From the NCBI GenBank assembly GCA_017795105.1, contig CP051247.1:3430001-3494000 (forward strand): 64,000 nt of DNA, in the 5' to 3' direction. The notes below the pieces were generated by a model, which searched no databases, was not told the origin of the DNA, and worked only from the letters and a program-made list of their open reading frames with translations. The translations under genes were made by a program, and so were the position numbers. How positions within the stretch are numbered: position 1 is the first letter of the stretch; each line of letters opens with the position of its first letter. Source of the stretch: Planctomycetaceae bacterium. GTDB lineage: Bacteria > Planctomycetota > Planctomycetia > Planctomycetales > Planctomycetaceae. Below, piece by piece: positions 1-13,270 of this stretch.

Positions 1-959
<959 letters not shown>

Positions 960-973
960 GAAACTGTAGGGAG

Positions 974-999
974 CCGCGACGGGAAAAAACTCGTCGCGG
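974..999. other. Short hairpin between secretin and lipoprotein genes
   Basis: CCGCGACG pairs perfectly with CGTCGCGG across an A-rich 10-nt loop, 15 nt after the secretin stop. There is no T-tract, so it is more likely an mRNA 3' or processing structure than a full terminator. Confidence 0.4.
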
Positions 1000-1154
1000 T
1001 ACGGACTTCGCCGGTTTCGCTGATTTTGATGCGAGCCAGCGACGATAGGGAATATTAAGTCTCAAGCGGCTTTCCCAACGAGAATTGTTTCTCCACGGAT
1101 CAGCCGATTCGGCCCAGACATGAAGTCAAACCAGGGAATTCTCGGGGGAAGAAG

Positions 1155-1832
1155 ATGACCCGATCAACGAAAACCGGACTTTTCGCGACGCTGGTGATGG
1201 GATCCAGCCTGCTGGCAGGCTGCTCGCATTTCCAGACCAACGAGTGCGAAACCTGCCCGACTGGATATGAGTCCTGTGACGCTGGCGGCAGCGGTTGGGG
1301 CTGGGGCGGCGGCTGGTCGTGGGCCGAATATCGGGCTCGCTTCTGGAGTCGTTTCCGCAGTCATGCCATTCCCGAAGTGTTGCCACTGGGAGTGACGAAC
1401 CGCGCTCACTATCAGGCGATGGAAACCAACGCCGAAGCGGTCGACTTCATTCTGTATCAGCACGATTTCATTCTGGAGACAGCCGAACTGACTCCGGATG
1501 GCAAAGACAAGATCCTCGAGATCTCGGCTCGGATGCGAAGTGCTCCGTTTCCCGTTCTGGTGGAACGTTCTGAGAACAACTCCAATCCGGAACTCGACGC
1601 CTATCGTCGCGATCTGATCGCCCGGATCCTGACCGACCTCGGTAATCCGGACGCCGATCAGCGGACAATCGTCTCGACACCATACGGTCCAGGCTACAAC
1701 TCGATCGAATCGGAACGGGACTGGTACCAGCACCTGGGCGCGGGTGGGAACAACAACTTCAACAACTTCGGCAACAACGGCTTTGGCGGAGGATTCGGTG
1801 GCGGCGGCTTCGGCGGTGGCGGATTGTACTAA
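1155..1832 (+). CDS. Lipoprotein, possible CpaD-like secretin partner
   Basis: The 225-residue product starts with a lipoprotein signal peptide ending in the lipobox LLAGC (Cys at about residue 23). A GGAAGA sequence 6 nt before the ATG can act as ribosome binding site. The central part (about residues 85-185: VDFILYQHDFILETAELTPDGKDKI..., then a PVLVERS strand and a YRRDLIARIL helix) has the layout of the CpaD/OmpA-like fold of Tad pilus lipoproteins. The C-terminus is a Gly/Asn-rich tail (repeated GGGFGGG). It lies 195 nt downstream of the secretin gene on the same strand and is followed by a terminator, so it probably ends that operon. The lipoprotein call is firm; the CpaD relationship rests on layout and neighbourhood only. 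Confidence 0.7.
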   Translation: MTRSTKTGLFATLVMGSSLLAGCSHFQTNECETCPTGYESCDAGGSGWGWGGGWSWAEYRARFWSRFRSHAIPEVLPLGVTNRAHYQAMETNAEAVDFILYQHDFILETAELTPDGKDKILEISARMRSAPFPVLVERSENNSNPELDAYRRDLIARILTDLGNPDADQRTIVSTPYGPGYNSIESERDWYQHLGAGGNNNFNNFGNNGFGGGFGGGGFGGGGLY

Positions 1833-1872
1833 TCCTCAGCCACGATCCCTCAGCCGGATCGACCAGAATCAG

Positions 1873-1905
1873 AAGCGACTCTCAATACGGGAGTCGCTTT
1901 TTTTG
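1873..1905 (+). terminator. Rho-independent terminator
   Basis: AAGCGACTC and GAGTCGCTT form a 9-bp stem with a 9-nt loop, followed by a run of seven T. It lies 41 nt after the lipoprotein stop. Confidence 0.9.
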
Positions 1906-2028
1906 TTGTCAGGTCGCGAATGCTCAATTCATCCTGTTGGACGAAGGCTGGGATCGTCGACGGCAGCGACTAGAATGAAAAGAGCTCCCCTGATCGATGA
2001 CTCGAGTGATTCCGCCTGCTCTGATTGA

Positions 2029-3870
<1,842 letters not shown>

Positions 3871-4152
3871 ACGACACCGCCGGAATGTCCGTTGCAACCT
3901 GCAGGTTCGTTCAATTCGACCGTTCGGAGTCTCGAAAACGGCTGGCATTCGCAGAGCCTTCGAAGCTATACTTGGCAGGTCACATCAGAGACGCTGGCTC
4001 GCTGAGTAAGCCGGGAACGACTTGAGTTCACCGTTCGCAGCGGCTCCCGGTCGATCGCTCGGCATTCGCCGTCATCTGCGTCGACCCCACGAGTTGAAGC
4101 CAGAGTGATTGTTCTGGGACCACGCACCGTAGAGAGACTTCAAGGAACCGTC

Positions 4153-4344
4153 ATGTCTGCTGGAATCCGTCGTTTACTGATCGCCTCGGCAATTGCTGCG
4201 GGAATCGTCGCGCTGCTGTCCGTGCTCGATCTGATTGTCGGAGTCCCCTTTGCAGGTTACAGCATGGTCATGGACATCATGTTCCTGGTCAGTGCCGCCC
4301 TCATCCTCTACATGGTCCGCCAGTGCTTCCAGGAACTGCGTTAG
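4153..4344 (+). CDS. Small two-helix membrane protein
   Basis: The 63-residue protein has two strongly hydrophobic segments (about residues 7-29 and 35-55) separated by a short loop, and a charged C-terminus (RQCFQELR). The start at 4153 is preferred over an in-frame GTG at 4105 because AAGGA lies 6 nt before it and the extra N-terminus has no membrane character. I do not recognise the family. It may be a conserved planctomycete microprotein. A REP palindrome follows its stop by 14 nt. Confidence 0.6.
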   Translation: MSAGIRRLLIASAIAAGIVALLSVLDLIVGVPFAGYSMVMDIMFLVSAALILYMVRQCFQELR

Positions 4345-4354
4345 AACGCAGGCC

Positions 4355-4396
4355 GTAGGCTGGGATAGCGAAGCGTATCCCAGCAAATCGACGCGG
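4355..4396 (+). repeat. REP palindrome, forward copy upstream of RAYT
   Basis: The core is GCTGGGATA-N8-TATCCCAGC (4359-4384), preceded by GTAG and followed by AAATCGACGCGG. The 42-bp unit is identical to the copy at 5077-5118 on the other side of the transposase gene. Confidence 0.9.
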
Positions 4397-4470
4397 ATGC
4401 TACGGAACTCCCACGAAAGCGGGAAGATAATCACGAGTGGAACATCGTTTCGATGACCCCCAACGCAAGT

Positions 4471-4500
4471 GGTGGGATACGGCTGCGTCCGTCCCCAGCC
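4471..4500 (-). repeat. Degraded inverted REP at the RAYT 5' end
   Basis: GGTGGGATACGGCTGCG followed by CCCCAGCC matches the reverse-orientation REP at 5191-5223 with several changes. It overlaps the N-terminus that would result from a longer reading frame starting at 4453, which argues that translation starts after it, at 4516. Confidence 0.65.
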
Positions 4501-4515
4501 TCCGGGAGGGTTCGG

Positions 4516-5064
4516 ATGCGGAGTTATGTTCGTTCACGGATTGGGTCGACGTTCTTTTTTACGGTTGTCACTCATCGCCGCCGGTCGTTGCTGACCACTG
4601 ATCTCGGCCGAGATTGCCTGCGAACTGCGTTCCTGGACGTCCGTCGGAACCATCCTTTTCGCACGGTGGCAATCGTCTTGTTGCCCGACCATCTCCACGC
4701 CGTCTGGGAACTCCCCCGCGAAGATGTCGATTACTCAAAACGCTGGCGGCTGATCAAGCGACGGTTCTCACAGCTGTGGAGCGAACGAGGCGGCGTCGAA
4801 GGAAACATGACCGCGAGTCGGGAGCGAAAGGGAGAACGGGCGATCTGGCAGCGGCGGTTCTTCGAGCACACGTGCAAAGACGAAGACGATGTGCAGCGTT
4901 GCGTGGATTATAGCCACGTCAATCCGCTCAAGCATGGCCTGGTTTCACGAGTGATTGACTGGCCCTATTCCACATTTCATCGGTATGTCGAACGCGGAAT
5001 CTATCCACCGGAATGGGGCTCGGCAGCAGAATGGTATGGCGATGAATTTCGCCACGCCGAGTAG
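4516..5064 (+). CDS. REP-associated tyrosine transposase (RAYT, Y1/HUH superfamily)
   Basis: The 182-residue protein has the RAYT layout: an FFFTVVTHRR strand near the N-terminus, the metal-binding HxH in LPDHLHAVWELP (H59, H61), and the catalytic tyrosine in CVDYSHVNPLKHGLV (Y132). RAYTs are single-copy chromosomal relatives of the IS200/IS605 transposase that cleave and join REP single strands. The ATG at 4516 is chosen because GGGAGGG lies 6 nt upstream and because the alternative start at 4453 would translate a degraded REP. The gene sits between two identical forward REPs, with inverted copies at both ends, the standard REPtron arrangement. Both catalytic elements are intact, so it is probably active or only recently inactive (inference). 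Confidence 0.9.
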   Translation: MRSYVRSRIGSTFFFTVVTHRRRSLLTTDLGRDCLRTAFLDVRRNHPFRTVAIVLLPDHLHAVWELPREDVDYSKRWRLIKRRFSQLWSERGGVEGNMTASRERKGERAIWQRRFFEHTCKDEDDVQRCVDYSHVNPLKHGLVSRVIDWPYSTFHRYVERGIYPPEWGSAAEWYGDEFRHAE

Positions 5065-5076
5065 CGACATCGCCCC

Positions 5077-5118
5077 GTAGGCTGGGATAGCGAAGCGTAT
5101 CCCAGCAAATCGACGCGG
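5077..5118 (+). repeat. REP palindrome, forward copy downstream of RAYT
   Basis: Identical over 42 bp to 4355-4396; it starts 12 nt after the transposase stop codon. With the inverted copy at 5191-5223 it forms a BIME-like pair. Confidence 0.92.
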
Positions 5119-5190
5119 CTGCGGCTGTCACGTGCCTTTCCGACAAGCTGCTTTAACAAGGATCGCGGTCCGGCGTTGCCACGCACAATT

Positions 5191-5223
5191 GCTGGGATAC
5201 GGCTGCGCCTATCCCAGCCTACA
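5191..5223 (-). repeat. REP palindrome, inverted copy next to the cdsA stop
   Basis: GCTGGGATAC, an 11-nt loop, ATCCCAGC, then CTAC. It is the reverse orientation of the REP and lies directly downstream of the minus-strand cdsA stop, so it would form the 3' hairpin of that transcript. Confidence 0.9.
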
Positions 5224-5224
5224 T

Positions 5225-6160
5225 CTACCGCCAGCTGGCCATGGGGAACAGGCTCCAGAACAGGTACGCGGCCGGGCCTGTGTAGAGGACGCTGTCGAGG
5301 ATATCGAGGATGCCGCCGAAGCCGGGCATCAGGGCGGCAGAGTCTTTCTTGCCGACGTCCCGTTTGATCAGCGATTCGCAGAGATCGCCCAGCATGCCGA
5401 CGATGCCCACGGCGATGCCGTACAGAATAGCCAGCGGCCACGGCACCGGTTCCCAGCTCGGATCGAACACCGGCGGCATGTACGTCAGCCACAACCAGGA
5501 AAAGAGAGCCGATGCGAGGAGGGCTCCGCGGGCCCCCCACCACGTTTTCCCGGGACTGAGAAACGGATTGAGCTTCTTCCGGCCCAGAAGCTTGCCGAGC
5601 GTGTAGGCTCCGACGTCGCCTCCTTTGGTGGCCACAATCAGCGAGCCGAGAACGAGATAACCGGCATCCGGTCCGGCGACCCAACGGAGTTGAGCCGTCA
5701 TACTGAGAAAGACGCCGACATAGACGACGATCAGAATCTCGGCACTGAGCGACTCCATCGTCTTACCCGGTTCGCGAAACCGTAACGCCGAAACCATAAA
5801 CAGGCCCATCACCACAAGGCTGAAGGCGAGCATCGTCGGACCGAGGTACGACAGGTCGACCATGTGGGTTTCGCCAATGCCGAGCGGCTTGAGCCAGGTC
5901 GCCAGAATGATGGCGATGGTGCCAGCCGCAACCAGGCCGAATCGGGGCTGAAAGGAGCGAGTCTTCAGAAGACCCGACATCTCATAGGAGCCACGGACGG
6001 CCAGAAACAGGCAGACCAGGAGCAGAATCGGAGCGCTGCGACCGATCGAGTGGTCCAGATAAAACAAACCACCCAGCGTGGAAATCAGAATGGCGGAAAT
6101 CAGCAGACGCCAGCGCAGATTCCGAGACTTCGGCGGCAACTGTTCAGGCGACTCGACCAT
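5225..6160 (-). CDS. cdsA: Phosphatidate cytidylyltransferase (CDP-diacylglycerol synthase)
   Basis: The 311-residue integral membrane protein makes CDP-diacylglycerol from phosphatidate and CTP, the branch point of phospholipid synthesis. It has about eight hydrophobic segments. The family signature is at about residues 262-290 (SLIKRDVGKKD...PGFGGILDILDS). The usual His-Gly-Gly and Asp-Arg-Leu/Val-Asp of the signature are replaced by Phe-Gly-Gly and Asp-Ile-Leu-Asp, while the two aspartates remain. It lies 60 nt downstream of uppS on the same strand, an association seen in many bacteria, and its transcript ends in a REP hairpin. Confidence 0.92.
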   Translation of the reverse strand: MVESPEQLPPKSRNLRWRLLISAILISTLGGLFYLDHSIGRSAPILLLVCLFLAVRGSYEMSGLLKTRSFQPRFGLVAAGTIAIILATWLKPLGIGETHMVDLSYLGPTMLAFSLVVMGLFMVSALRFREPGKTMESLSAEILIVVYVGVFLSMTAQLRWVAGPDAGYLVLGSLIVATKGGDVGAYTLGKLLGRKKLNPFLSPGKTWWGARGALLASALFSWLWLTYMPPVFDPSWEPVPWPLAILYGIAVGIVGMLGDLCESLIKRDVGKKDSAALMPGFGGILDILDSVLYTGPAAYLFWSLFPMASWR

Positions 6161-6220
6161 ACAATGTCTGACTAATTCTTCGGCGTAAAGGAGAGGAGTG
6201 AATGGTCCCGAAACGGCGAT

Positions 6221-7009
6221 TTACTTGTTCAAGCCTCCGAAGCGGCGATTGCGACGGCTAAAGTCGCCGAGTGCCTGATGGAAGTCATCTCGCGAAAATT
6301 CCGGCCAGTGCTTTTCAGTGACCCAGAGTTCCGAGTAACTGATCTGCCAGAGCAGGAAGTTGCTGAATCGCATTTCGCCGGCTGTGCGGATGACGAGATC
6401 GGGATCCGGCATGCCCGACGTATCGAGCGCGCTGCCGATCATCTTCTCATCGATCGCGTCTGGATCAAGCCGTCCTTCCTGAACTTCGTGGGCAAGTTTC
6501 TGAACGGCGTTAACGATCTCCTGACGTCCCCCGTAATTGAGTGCCAGGCAGAGTCGCATTCCGCTGAACTGTTCGGTCTGCGATTTGGTTTCCTGAATCT
6601 CGGCCTGAATCGCTTCGGGCAACTGATCGATTAGACCGATCGTGCTGAACCGCAGTTCTTGCCGGACGATCTCTTTGCGTTCCTCGATGAGATATTTCTC
6701 AAGCAGAAACATCAGGAAGGAAAGTTCGGCGGCCGGCCGTTTCCAGTTCTCACTGCTCAGGCAGTAGAGGGTCAGCTGTTCGATGCCGAGTTCGGCTGCT
6801 GCGGTAACGATTTCTCGAACCGTATTCGCGCCTCGCCGATGCCCTTCGATTCGGGGCATTCCCTGCCGCTGAGCCCAGCGACCGTTGCCATCCATGATGA
6901 TCGCGACATGGCGGGGGAGCTTTTCGCGATCCAGATCGGAAAGAGCAGACACGGGATCCGGCGAGTCTGAGGTCGCGGTCGATGAATGAGTTTCAAGCGC
7001 CATCGACAC
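6221..7009 (-). CDS. uppS: Isoprenyl transferase (undecaprenyl diphosphate synthase family)
   Basis: The 262-residue cis-prenyltransferase condenses isopentenyl diphosphate onto farnesyl diphosphate to make the lipid carrier for cell-wall and surface polymers. The signature HVAIIMDGNGRWAQRQG carries the catalytic Asp40. LYCLSSENWKRP and the C-terminal DPDLVIRTAGEMRFSNFLLWQ and YSELWVTEKHWPEF motifs are all present. The start could be Met1 or Met3; the first roughly 30 residues are a Ser/Thr-rich extension. It is 15 nt downstream of a CsrA-like gene and 60 nt upstream of cdsA. Confidence 0.95.
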   Translation of the reverse strand: MSMALETHSSTATSDSPDPVSALSDLDREKLPRHVAIIMDGNGRWAQRQGMPRIEGHRRGANTVREIVTAAAELGIEQLTLYCLSSENWKRPAAELSFLMFLLEKYLIEERKEIVRQELRFSTIGLIDQLPEAIQAEIQETKSQTEQFSGMRLCLALNYGGRQEIVNAVQKLAHEVQEGRLDPDAIDEKMIGSALDTSGMPDPDLVIRTAGEMRFSNFLLWQISYSELWVTEKHWPEFSRDDFHQALGDFSRRNRRFGGLNK

Positions 7010-7024
7010 GAATCCCTATCGTTA

Positions 7025-7216
7025 TCATCGGCTGGAAGATTGAGGTACCAGATGAGCCAGACGATCCAGAGTAACAGTTTCTTCGCGGTAGGGGAACTCG
7101 CCCTCAGTCGATTCGATCGACAGCACCACGGCGTCTTTCTCGACGGACTTGACCGTAATCAAAATGTGACCGTCGACAACCAGACTTTCAGCCACCCCTC
7201 GAGCAATAACCTTCAT
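7025..7216 (-). CDS. CsrA-like small RNA-binding protein (divergent)
   Basis: The 63-residue protein aligns without gaps with CsrA over about 46 residues: MKVIARGVAESLVVDGHI, then ITVKSV and FPYREE. The RNA-contacting Arg44 and the Arg6 of the N-terminal strand are kept, but the TRK/TRR motif has become ARG and the HREE motif is YREE. GAGGAT lies 5 nt before the ATG. CsrA proteins are dimers that bind GGA motifs in mRNA leaders. It is the first gene of a likely operon with uppS and cdsA. The family call rests on manual alignment; RNA binding would have to be shown. Confidence 0.68.
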   Translation of the reverse strand: MKVIARGVAESLVVDGHILITVKSVEKDAVVLSIESTEGEFPYREETVTLDRLAHLVPQSSSR

Positions 7217-7523
7217 GATCTATCCTCGATCGATTTCTCAGATACGACTCGTCTTCATCGAATGGTCCGTTGAATAGACGTTCGACGAAGAACGCGAGTG
7301 ACACGCTAATTCAGGAAGACAGCAACCCATGACATGGAAGTGAATTCCGCAATCTCGGAGGACATCCCCTCCGGGGCGACGCGAAGAGTTGCGTCGCTGC
7401 GGAGCTGTCTGTGAAGACAGAGCTGTCCGGCGATCATACCTTCTGACGATCGCTTTGGCCATCAAACGCGTGTCTCGATTTTGCGACATCGCGTTTGATT
7501 TTTCATCCGTCACGTCTAATCAC
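7217..7523. other. Intergenic region, no gene seen
   Basis: This 307-nt gap separates the end of the MFS gene from the CsrA-like gene start. It must hold the promoter of the csrA-like/uppS/cdsA cluster near its left end. Reading frames here lack protein-like composition. A small inverted repeat around AGCTGTCTGTGAAGACAGAG (near 7400-7425) is the only structure I see. Confidence 0.4.
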
Positions 7524-8909
<1,386 letters not shown>

Positions 8910-9226
8910 GGAGGGCGTTTCCTTAAAACAATGGCGGTCGGGGCGACCCAAAACTACTGCGGTCGGGGTGGGATGCGAGGCGTGCAATCATGCCAACCGT
9001 GATCGGCCACTTTATTCGCACTGGCAGGCAGTGTCCAGCGCCACCCGGAGAACTCGAACAGTCCTGCCCTGTGTCGAATTCCGGGAAGAACGCATACTCG
9101 CATGCGAACTGCAAATCGAGTATCTTCTGCGAAACAGACCGGCGTCCGCAAGAGTTGACGATGCCGGATCGGTCCGGGAGGCGGCTCTCCCTCGACTCTC
9201 GCAGTACGGACATTAAGGCACTGGAC
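8910..9226. other. Divergent promoter region between MFS gene and serC
   Basis: These 317 nt lie between two gene starts pointing away from each other, so promoters for both must be here. The serC frame is open through most of it, but that translation has no resemblance to the family and starts before the conserved N-terminus. I see no clear operator. Confidence 0.4.
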
Positions 9227-10309
<1,083 letters not shown>

Positions 10310-10344
10310 TGTCCGCCGGATGTGTCCCGGTGTGGAAGTTAAGT

Positions 10345-10500
10345 CACCACAGAGACACAGAGGTCAGAGAGGGTCGAAGGCCGTTTTGATGTCGATGATC
10401 ATCGGGGCGGTGTAATTCTTTTTGGAGAAGAATTGGCCCAGAGGGTCAATCTTTGATCTCACACGGGAAACCTCTGTGTTCTTTGTGTCTCTGTGGTAAA
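10345..10500. repeat. Imperfect inverted repeat of the 'CACAGAGACACAGAG' type
   Basis: ACCACAGAGACACAGAGG at about 10347 is mirrored by CCTCTGTGTTCTTTG and TGTCTCTGTGGT at 10471-10497. Similar sequences are scattered in many bacterial genomes. The 360-nt gap between serC and der contains otherwise only a 72-codon reading frame between the arms, for which I find no family. Confidence 0.6.
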
Positions 10501-10669
10501 ACAGTTGGTAGCCGGGCCGCATCGACTCGATGCAATGGCCGAGGGCCTTAATGATCCCAGTCTGTAATGGATCAGCATTCAATTTTATTTCACTTCAACC
10601 GCTGCGGCGTCGACAGGATCCATTGGACTGGGAACTGAGCGTGGCTTGAATCAACGGTAGTTTCAGATC

Positions 10670-12022
10670 ATGGCAGTTCCCAAAGTCGCAATTGTTGGTC
10701 GTCCGAACGTCGGCAAGAGTTCCATCTTCAACTGGCTCTCCGGGAAGATGATTTCGGTCGTCGACCCGACCGCCGGCGTGACGCGCGATCGCGTCACGCA
10801 GTTGCTGTTTCACAAGGATCGCTATTTCGAGCTGATCGATACGGGCGGAATCGGCATCGTCGACAGCGATGATCTCTCCGATGACGTCGAGAATCAGATC
10901 GCCATCGCGCTGCGGGAAGCGGACGCCATTGTCTTCGTCGCCGACGGACAGATGGGCGTCACGCCGCTCGACCAGGAAGTGAGCGAACAGCTCCGCAAGA
11001 TCGACCGCCCGAAACTGCTGGTCGTCAACAAATGCGAATCGACCCGCACCGATCTGGAGTTGCCGAACTACTTTGGTCTCGCCGATGCCGAAGTGCTGCA
11101 GACCAGCGTTAAGGCGAATCGGAACCGGACCGAACTGCTCGAAGCGATTGTCGGTCTGCTGCCGCCAGCCAGTGAGCTCGAATACGACGAAGGGGCGGAG
11201 CTCTCTGCTGAGCCGGAAATGAAGCTCGCCATCGTCGGGCGCAGGAATGTCGGCAAGAGTACATTCATCAACGCTCTGGCTGAGACCGATCGCATGATCG
11301 TCAGTGAGATCGCTGGGACGACCCGGGACAGTGTCGATGTCCGTTTCGAGATCGACAACAAGGCGTTCATAGCAATCGATACGCCAGGGGTTCGCAAGAA
11401 GAAGTCGCTGGCGAACGATGTCGAGTTTTACGGGCTCGTCCGTGCCCAGAAAAGCATCCGACGTGCCGATGTCTCGTTGATGTTCTTTGATGCAACGAAA
11501 ACGATTTCCAAGGTCGACAAGCAGCTGGTCGAGGAAATCGAGAAGTGTTACAAGCCCTGCATCTTTGTCGTCAACAAATGGGATCGTGGACTCGATGAGA
11601 AGATGACGTCCGAGAAGTGGGCCGAGTATCTGATCAAGACGTTTGCCTCGATGCGGCACGTGCCGATCGCTTTCATCACGGCCAAAGACAGTAAGAACAT
11701 CCGCAAGCTGATCAACCTGGCTCAGACGATCTACAAGCAGTCGCGCGAACGGGTTTCGACCGGGCTTCTGAATCGCGTTGTCGAGCAGGCAATCGAACGC
11801 AATCCACCACCGATGCGGCGGAACAAGCGGCCGAAGATCTATTACGCGACACAGGTCGCGACCGAGCCGCCGACGATCGTGGTGAAGTGCAACCAGCCGA
11901 TCCTGTTCGATCCGGCCTGGAAGCGATACTTCCTCGGCTTCCTGCGGGAAGAGCTGCCGTTCTACGAAGTTCCCATGAAGCTCTATTTCCGACCGCGCCA
12001 CGACGAAGAGGACGTCGAGTAG
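10670..12022 (+). CDS. der: Ribosome biogenesis GTPase Der (EngA)
   Basis: The 450-residue protein has the double-GTPase layout unique to Der. The first G domain has its P-loop at residues 10-17 (GRPNVGKS), with DTGG and NKCE motifs. The second has its P-loop at about residues 190-197 (GRRNVGKS), with DTPG and NKWD. A C-terminal KH-like domain (about 365-450) follows. Der acts in maturation of the 50S ribosomal subunit. The first NKxD is NKCE, with Glu replacing Asp, a conservative change. The 5' flank has no strong Shine-Dalgarno. The gene is convergent with the PPIase gene, and a shared terminator lies between. Confidence 0.96.
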   Translation: MAVPKVAIVGRPNVGKSSIFNWLSGKMISVVDPTAGVTRDRVTQLLFHKDRYFELIDTGGIGIVDSDDLSDDVENQIAIALREADAIVFVADGQMGVTPLDQEVSEQLRKIDRPKLLVVNKCESTRTDLELPNYFGLADAEVLQTSVKANRNRTELLEAIVGLLPPASELEYDEGAELSAEPEMKLAIVGRRNVGKSTFINALAETDRMIVSEIAGTTRDSVDVRFEIDNKAFIAIDTPGVRKKKSLANDVEFYGLVRAQKSIRRADVSLMFFDATKTISKVDKQLVEEIEKCYKPCIFVVNKWDRGLDEKMTSEKWAEYLIKTFASMRHVPIAFITAKDSKNIRKLINLAQTIYKQSRERVSTGLLNRVVEQAIERNPPPMRRNKRPKIYYATQVATEPPTIVVKCNQPILFDPAWKRYFLGFLREELPFYEVPMKLYFRPRHDEEDVE

Positions 12023-12072
12023 AAACCTCGATCCGGGCTACGCCGTTGTAGTTTCTTTCTCTCTCCCCAAAC

Positions 12073-12110
12073 AAAAAAGAACCTGCCCCGACGAGGGACA
12101 GATTCTTTTT
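12073..12110. terminator. Bidirectional terminator between der and the PPIase gene
   Basis: AAGAACCTGCCCC pairs with GGGACAGATTCTT (two G-U type mismatches), with A-rich sequence on the left and TTTTT on the right, so it can end both convergent transcripts. Confidence 0.75.
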
Positions 12111-12175
12111 CGAAAGGAGACGAGAGACGCAGCGGATCCTGAGTGAACAGGACTCCGTTCCGGGCAAAGCCGGAA

Positions 12176-13270
12176 CTATTTCGTCAGCGTGCCGCCAGCA
12201 GGCTGAACCTGGTTGGCGGACTGAGTCGGAACCGTGGTTCCGGTCTGCTGAATTTCGTTGGTGTAGTTCCCCGCCTGAGCGGTTCCGTTGCCGCCACCCG
12301 AGCTGATGTTGGTCAGGTAGTTGTCGACGCGGGTTTCCTTCTTCAGCTGTTCGAAGACCTTGGCGACCCGTTCCTGAGTCTTTTCTTCCTGCAGCTGCTG
12401 ATACAGTTCGTTCCAGACGTCCTTGATGTCGGTGACGACCTGTTCGGTGTGTCCTTCACACTTCAGAATGACGTACTTGCTGCCGACCTGAATCAGGCCA
12501 GAGATTTCGTCCTTCTGCAGACGGAAGGCCGCTTCTTCGAGAGCTTCGTTGCCGGAGTAGCGGGCGATCGGCGGAATCGAGCCACCCAGAGCGCGGGAAC
12601 CTGGTTCCACGGAATGCTCACGAGCCAGCTTGTCGAATTCTTCTGGAGTGCGGTTCGCCTTTTCCCAGACTTCGTTCGCCCGGCGAACGTTCTCCATCAT
12701 GATCATGCGGCAACGAACGCGGGGGCCGTAATCACGCTGGAAGGCCCGCTGCATGTCGGCTTCGCTGATCTGAATTTCTTCTCCGGCCAATTTGCGAAGA
12801 GCAATCATCGGCCAGATCACATCGCGGCGATACTGCTGTGGAGTCAGACCACGTTCGGTCTGCAGCATCTGATACCAGGTATCCATCGGCAGGTTGAATC
12901 GCTTGGCGATGGTTTCGATCTCAGCATCGATCTCGGCATCGGTGACCGCGAGTCCCCGACGCTGAACTTCCTGGTGGATGATCGTGCGGTTGATCAGGTT
13001 TTCGAGCACTTCCTTACCGACGCGGTCGAAGCATTCGCGAGCGACAATATCGTAAGGAATGACTTCGGTGTTCACACGAGCCAGAGCCGGCGAATTGCTT
13101 GCGTTCAGCGTTGCTTTACCGGCCTGATCGGTCGGTGCGGCGGCTGGTTCGGCCTTAAAAATTTGGAACACAATCACGGCTGCGGCGACTGCGACAACAG
13201 TTCCCCCGAGAATCGTGGCCCAGGGAAAGCTTTTCTTCTGTGGCGTTTCGGAGTGAGTCCCTTCACTCAT
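12176..13270 (-). CDS. Membrane-anchored peptidylprolyl isomerase (parvulin/SurA type)
   Basis: The 364-residue protein has an N-terminal membrane anchor (about residues 14-36), a helical SurA/PpiD-like chaperone region (GKEVLENLINRTIIHQEVQRRGL and following), and a PpiC-type rotamase region at about 170-270 (CRMIMMENVRRANEVW, then SVEPGSRALGGSIPPIARYSG). A Gly/Gln/Thr-rich tail follows. It probably helps fold exported and outer-membrane proteins. The start at 13270 is preferred to the ATG three codons upstream because AAGGAG is then 10 nt away rather than overlapping. Family membership is clear; enzymatic activity is not certain. Confidence 0.85.
   Translation of the reverse strand: MSEGTHSETPQKKSFPWATILGGTVVAVAAAVIVFQIFKAEPAAAPTDQAGKATLNASNSPALARVNTEVIPYDIVARECFDRVGKEVLENLINRTIIHQEVQRRGLAVTDAEIDAEIETIAKRFNLPMDTWYQMLQTERGLTPQQYRRDVIWPMIALRKLAGEEIQISEADMQRAFQRDYGPRVRCRMIMMENVRRANEVWEKANRTPEEFDKLAREHSVEPGSRALGGSIPPIARYSGNEALEEAAFRLQKDEISGLIQVGSKYVILKCEGHTEQVVTDIKDVWNELYQQLQEEKTQERVAKVFEQLKKETRVDNYLTNISSGGGNGTAQAGNYTNEIQQTGTTVPTQSANQVQPAGGTLTK

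Noticed and set aside
10364..10582. A 72-codon minus frame between arms of the serC-der repeat
   Set aside because: Its middle is made of the dispersed repeat itself; no family seen. Possibly a remnant, but not supportable as a gene.
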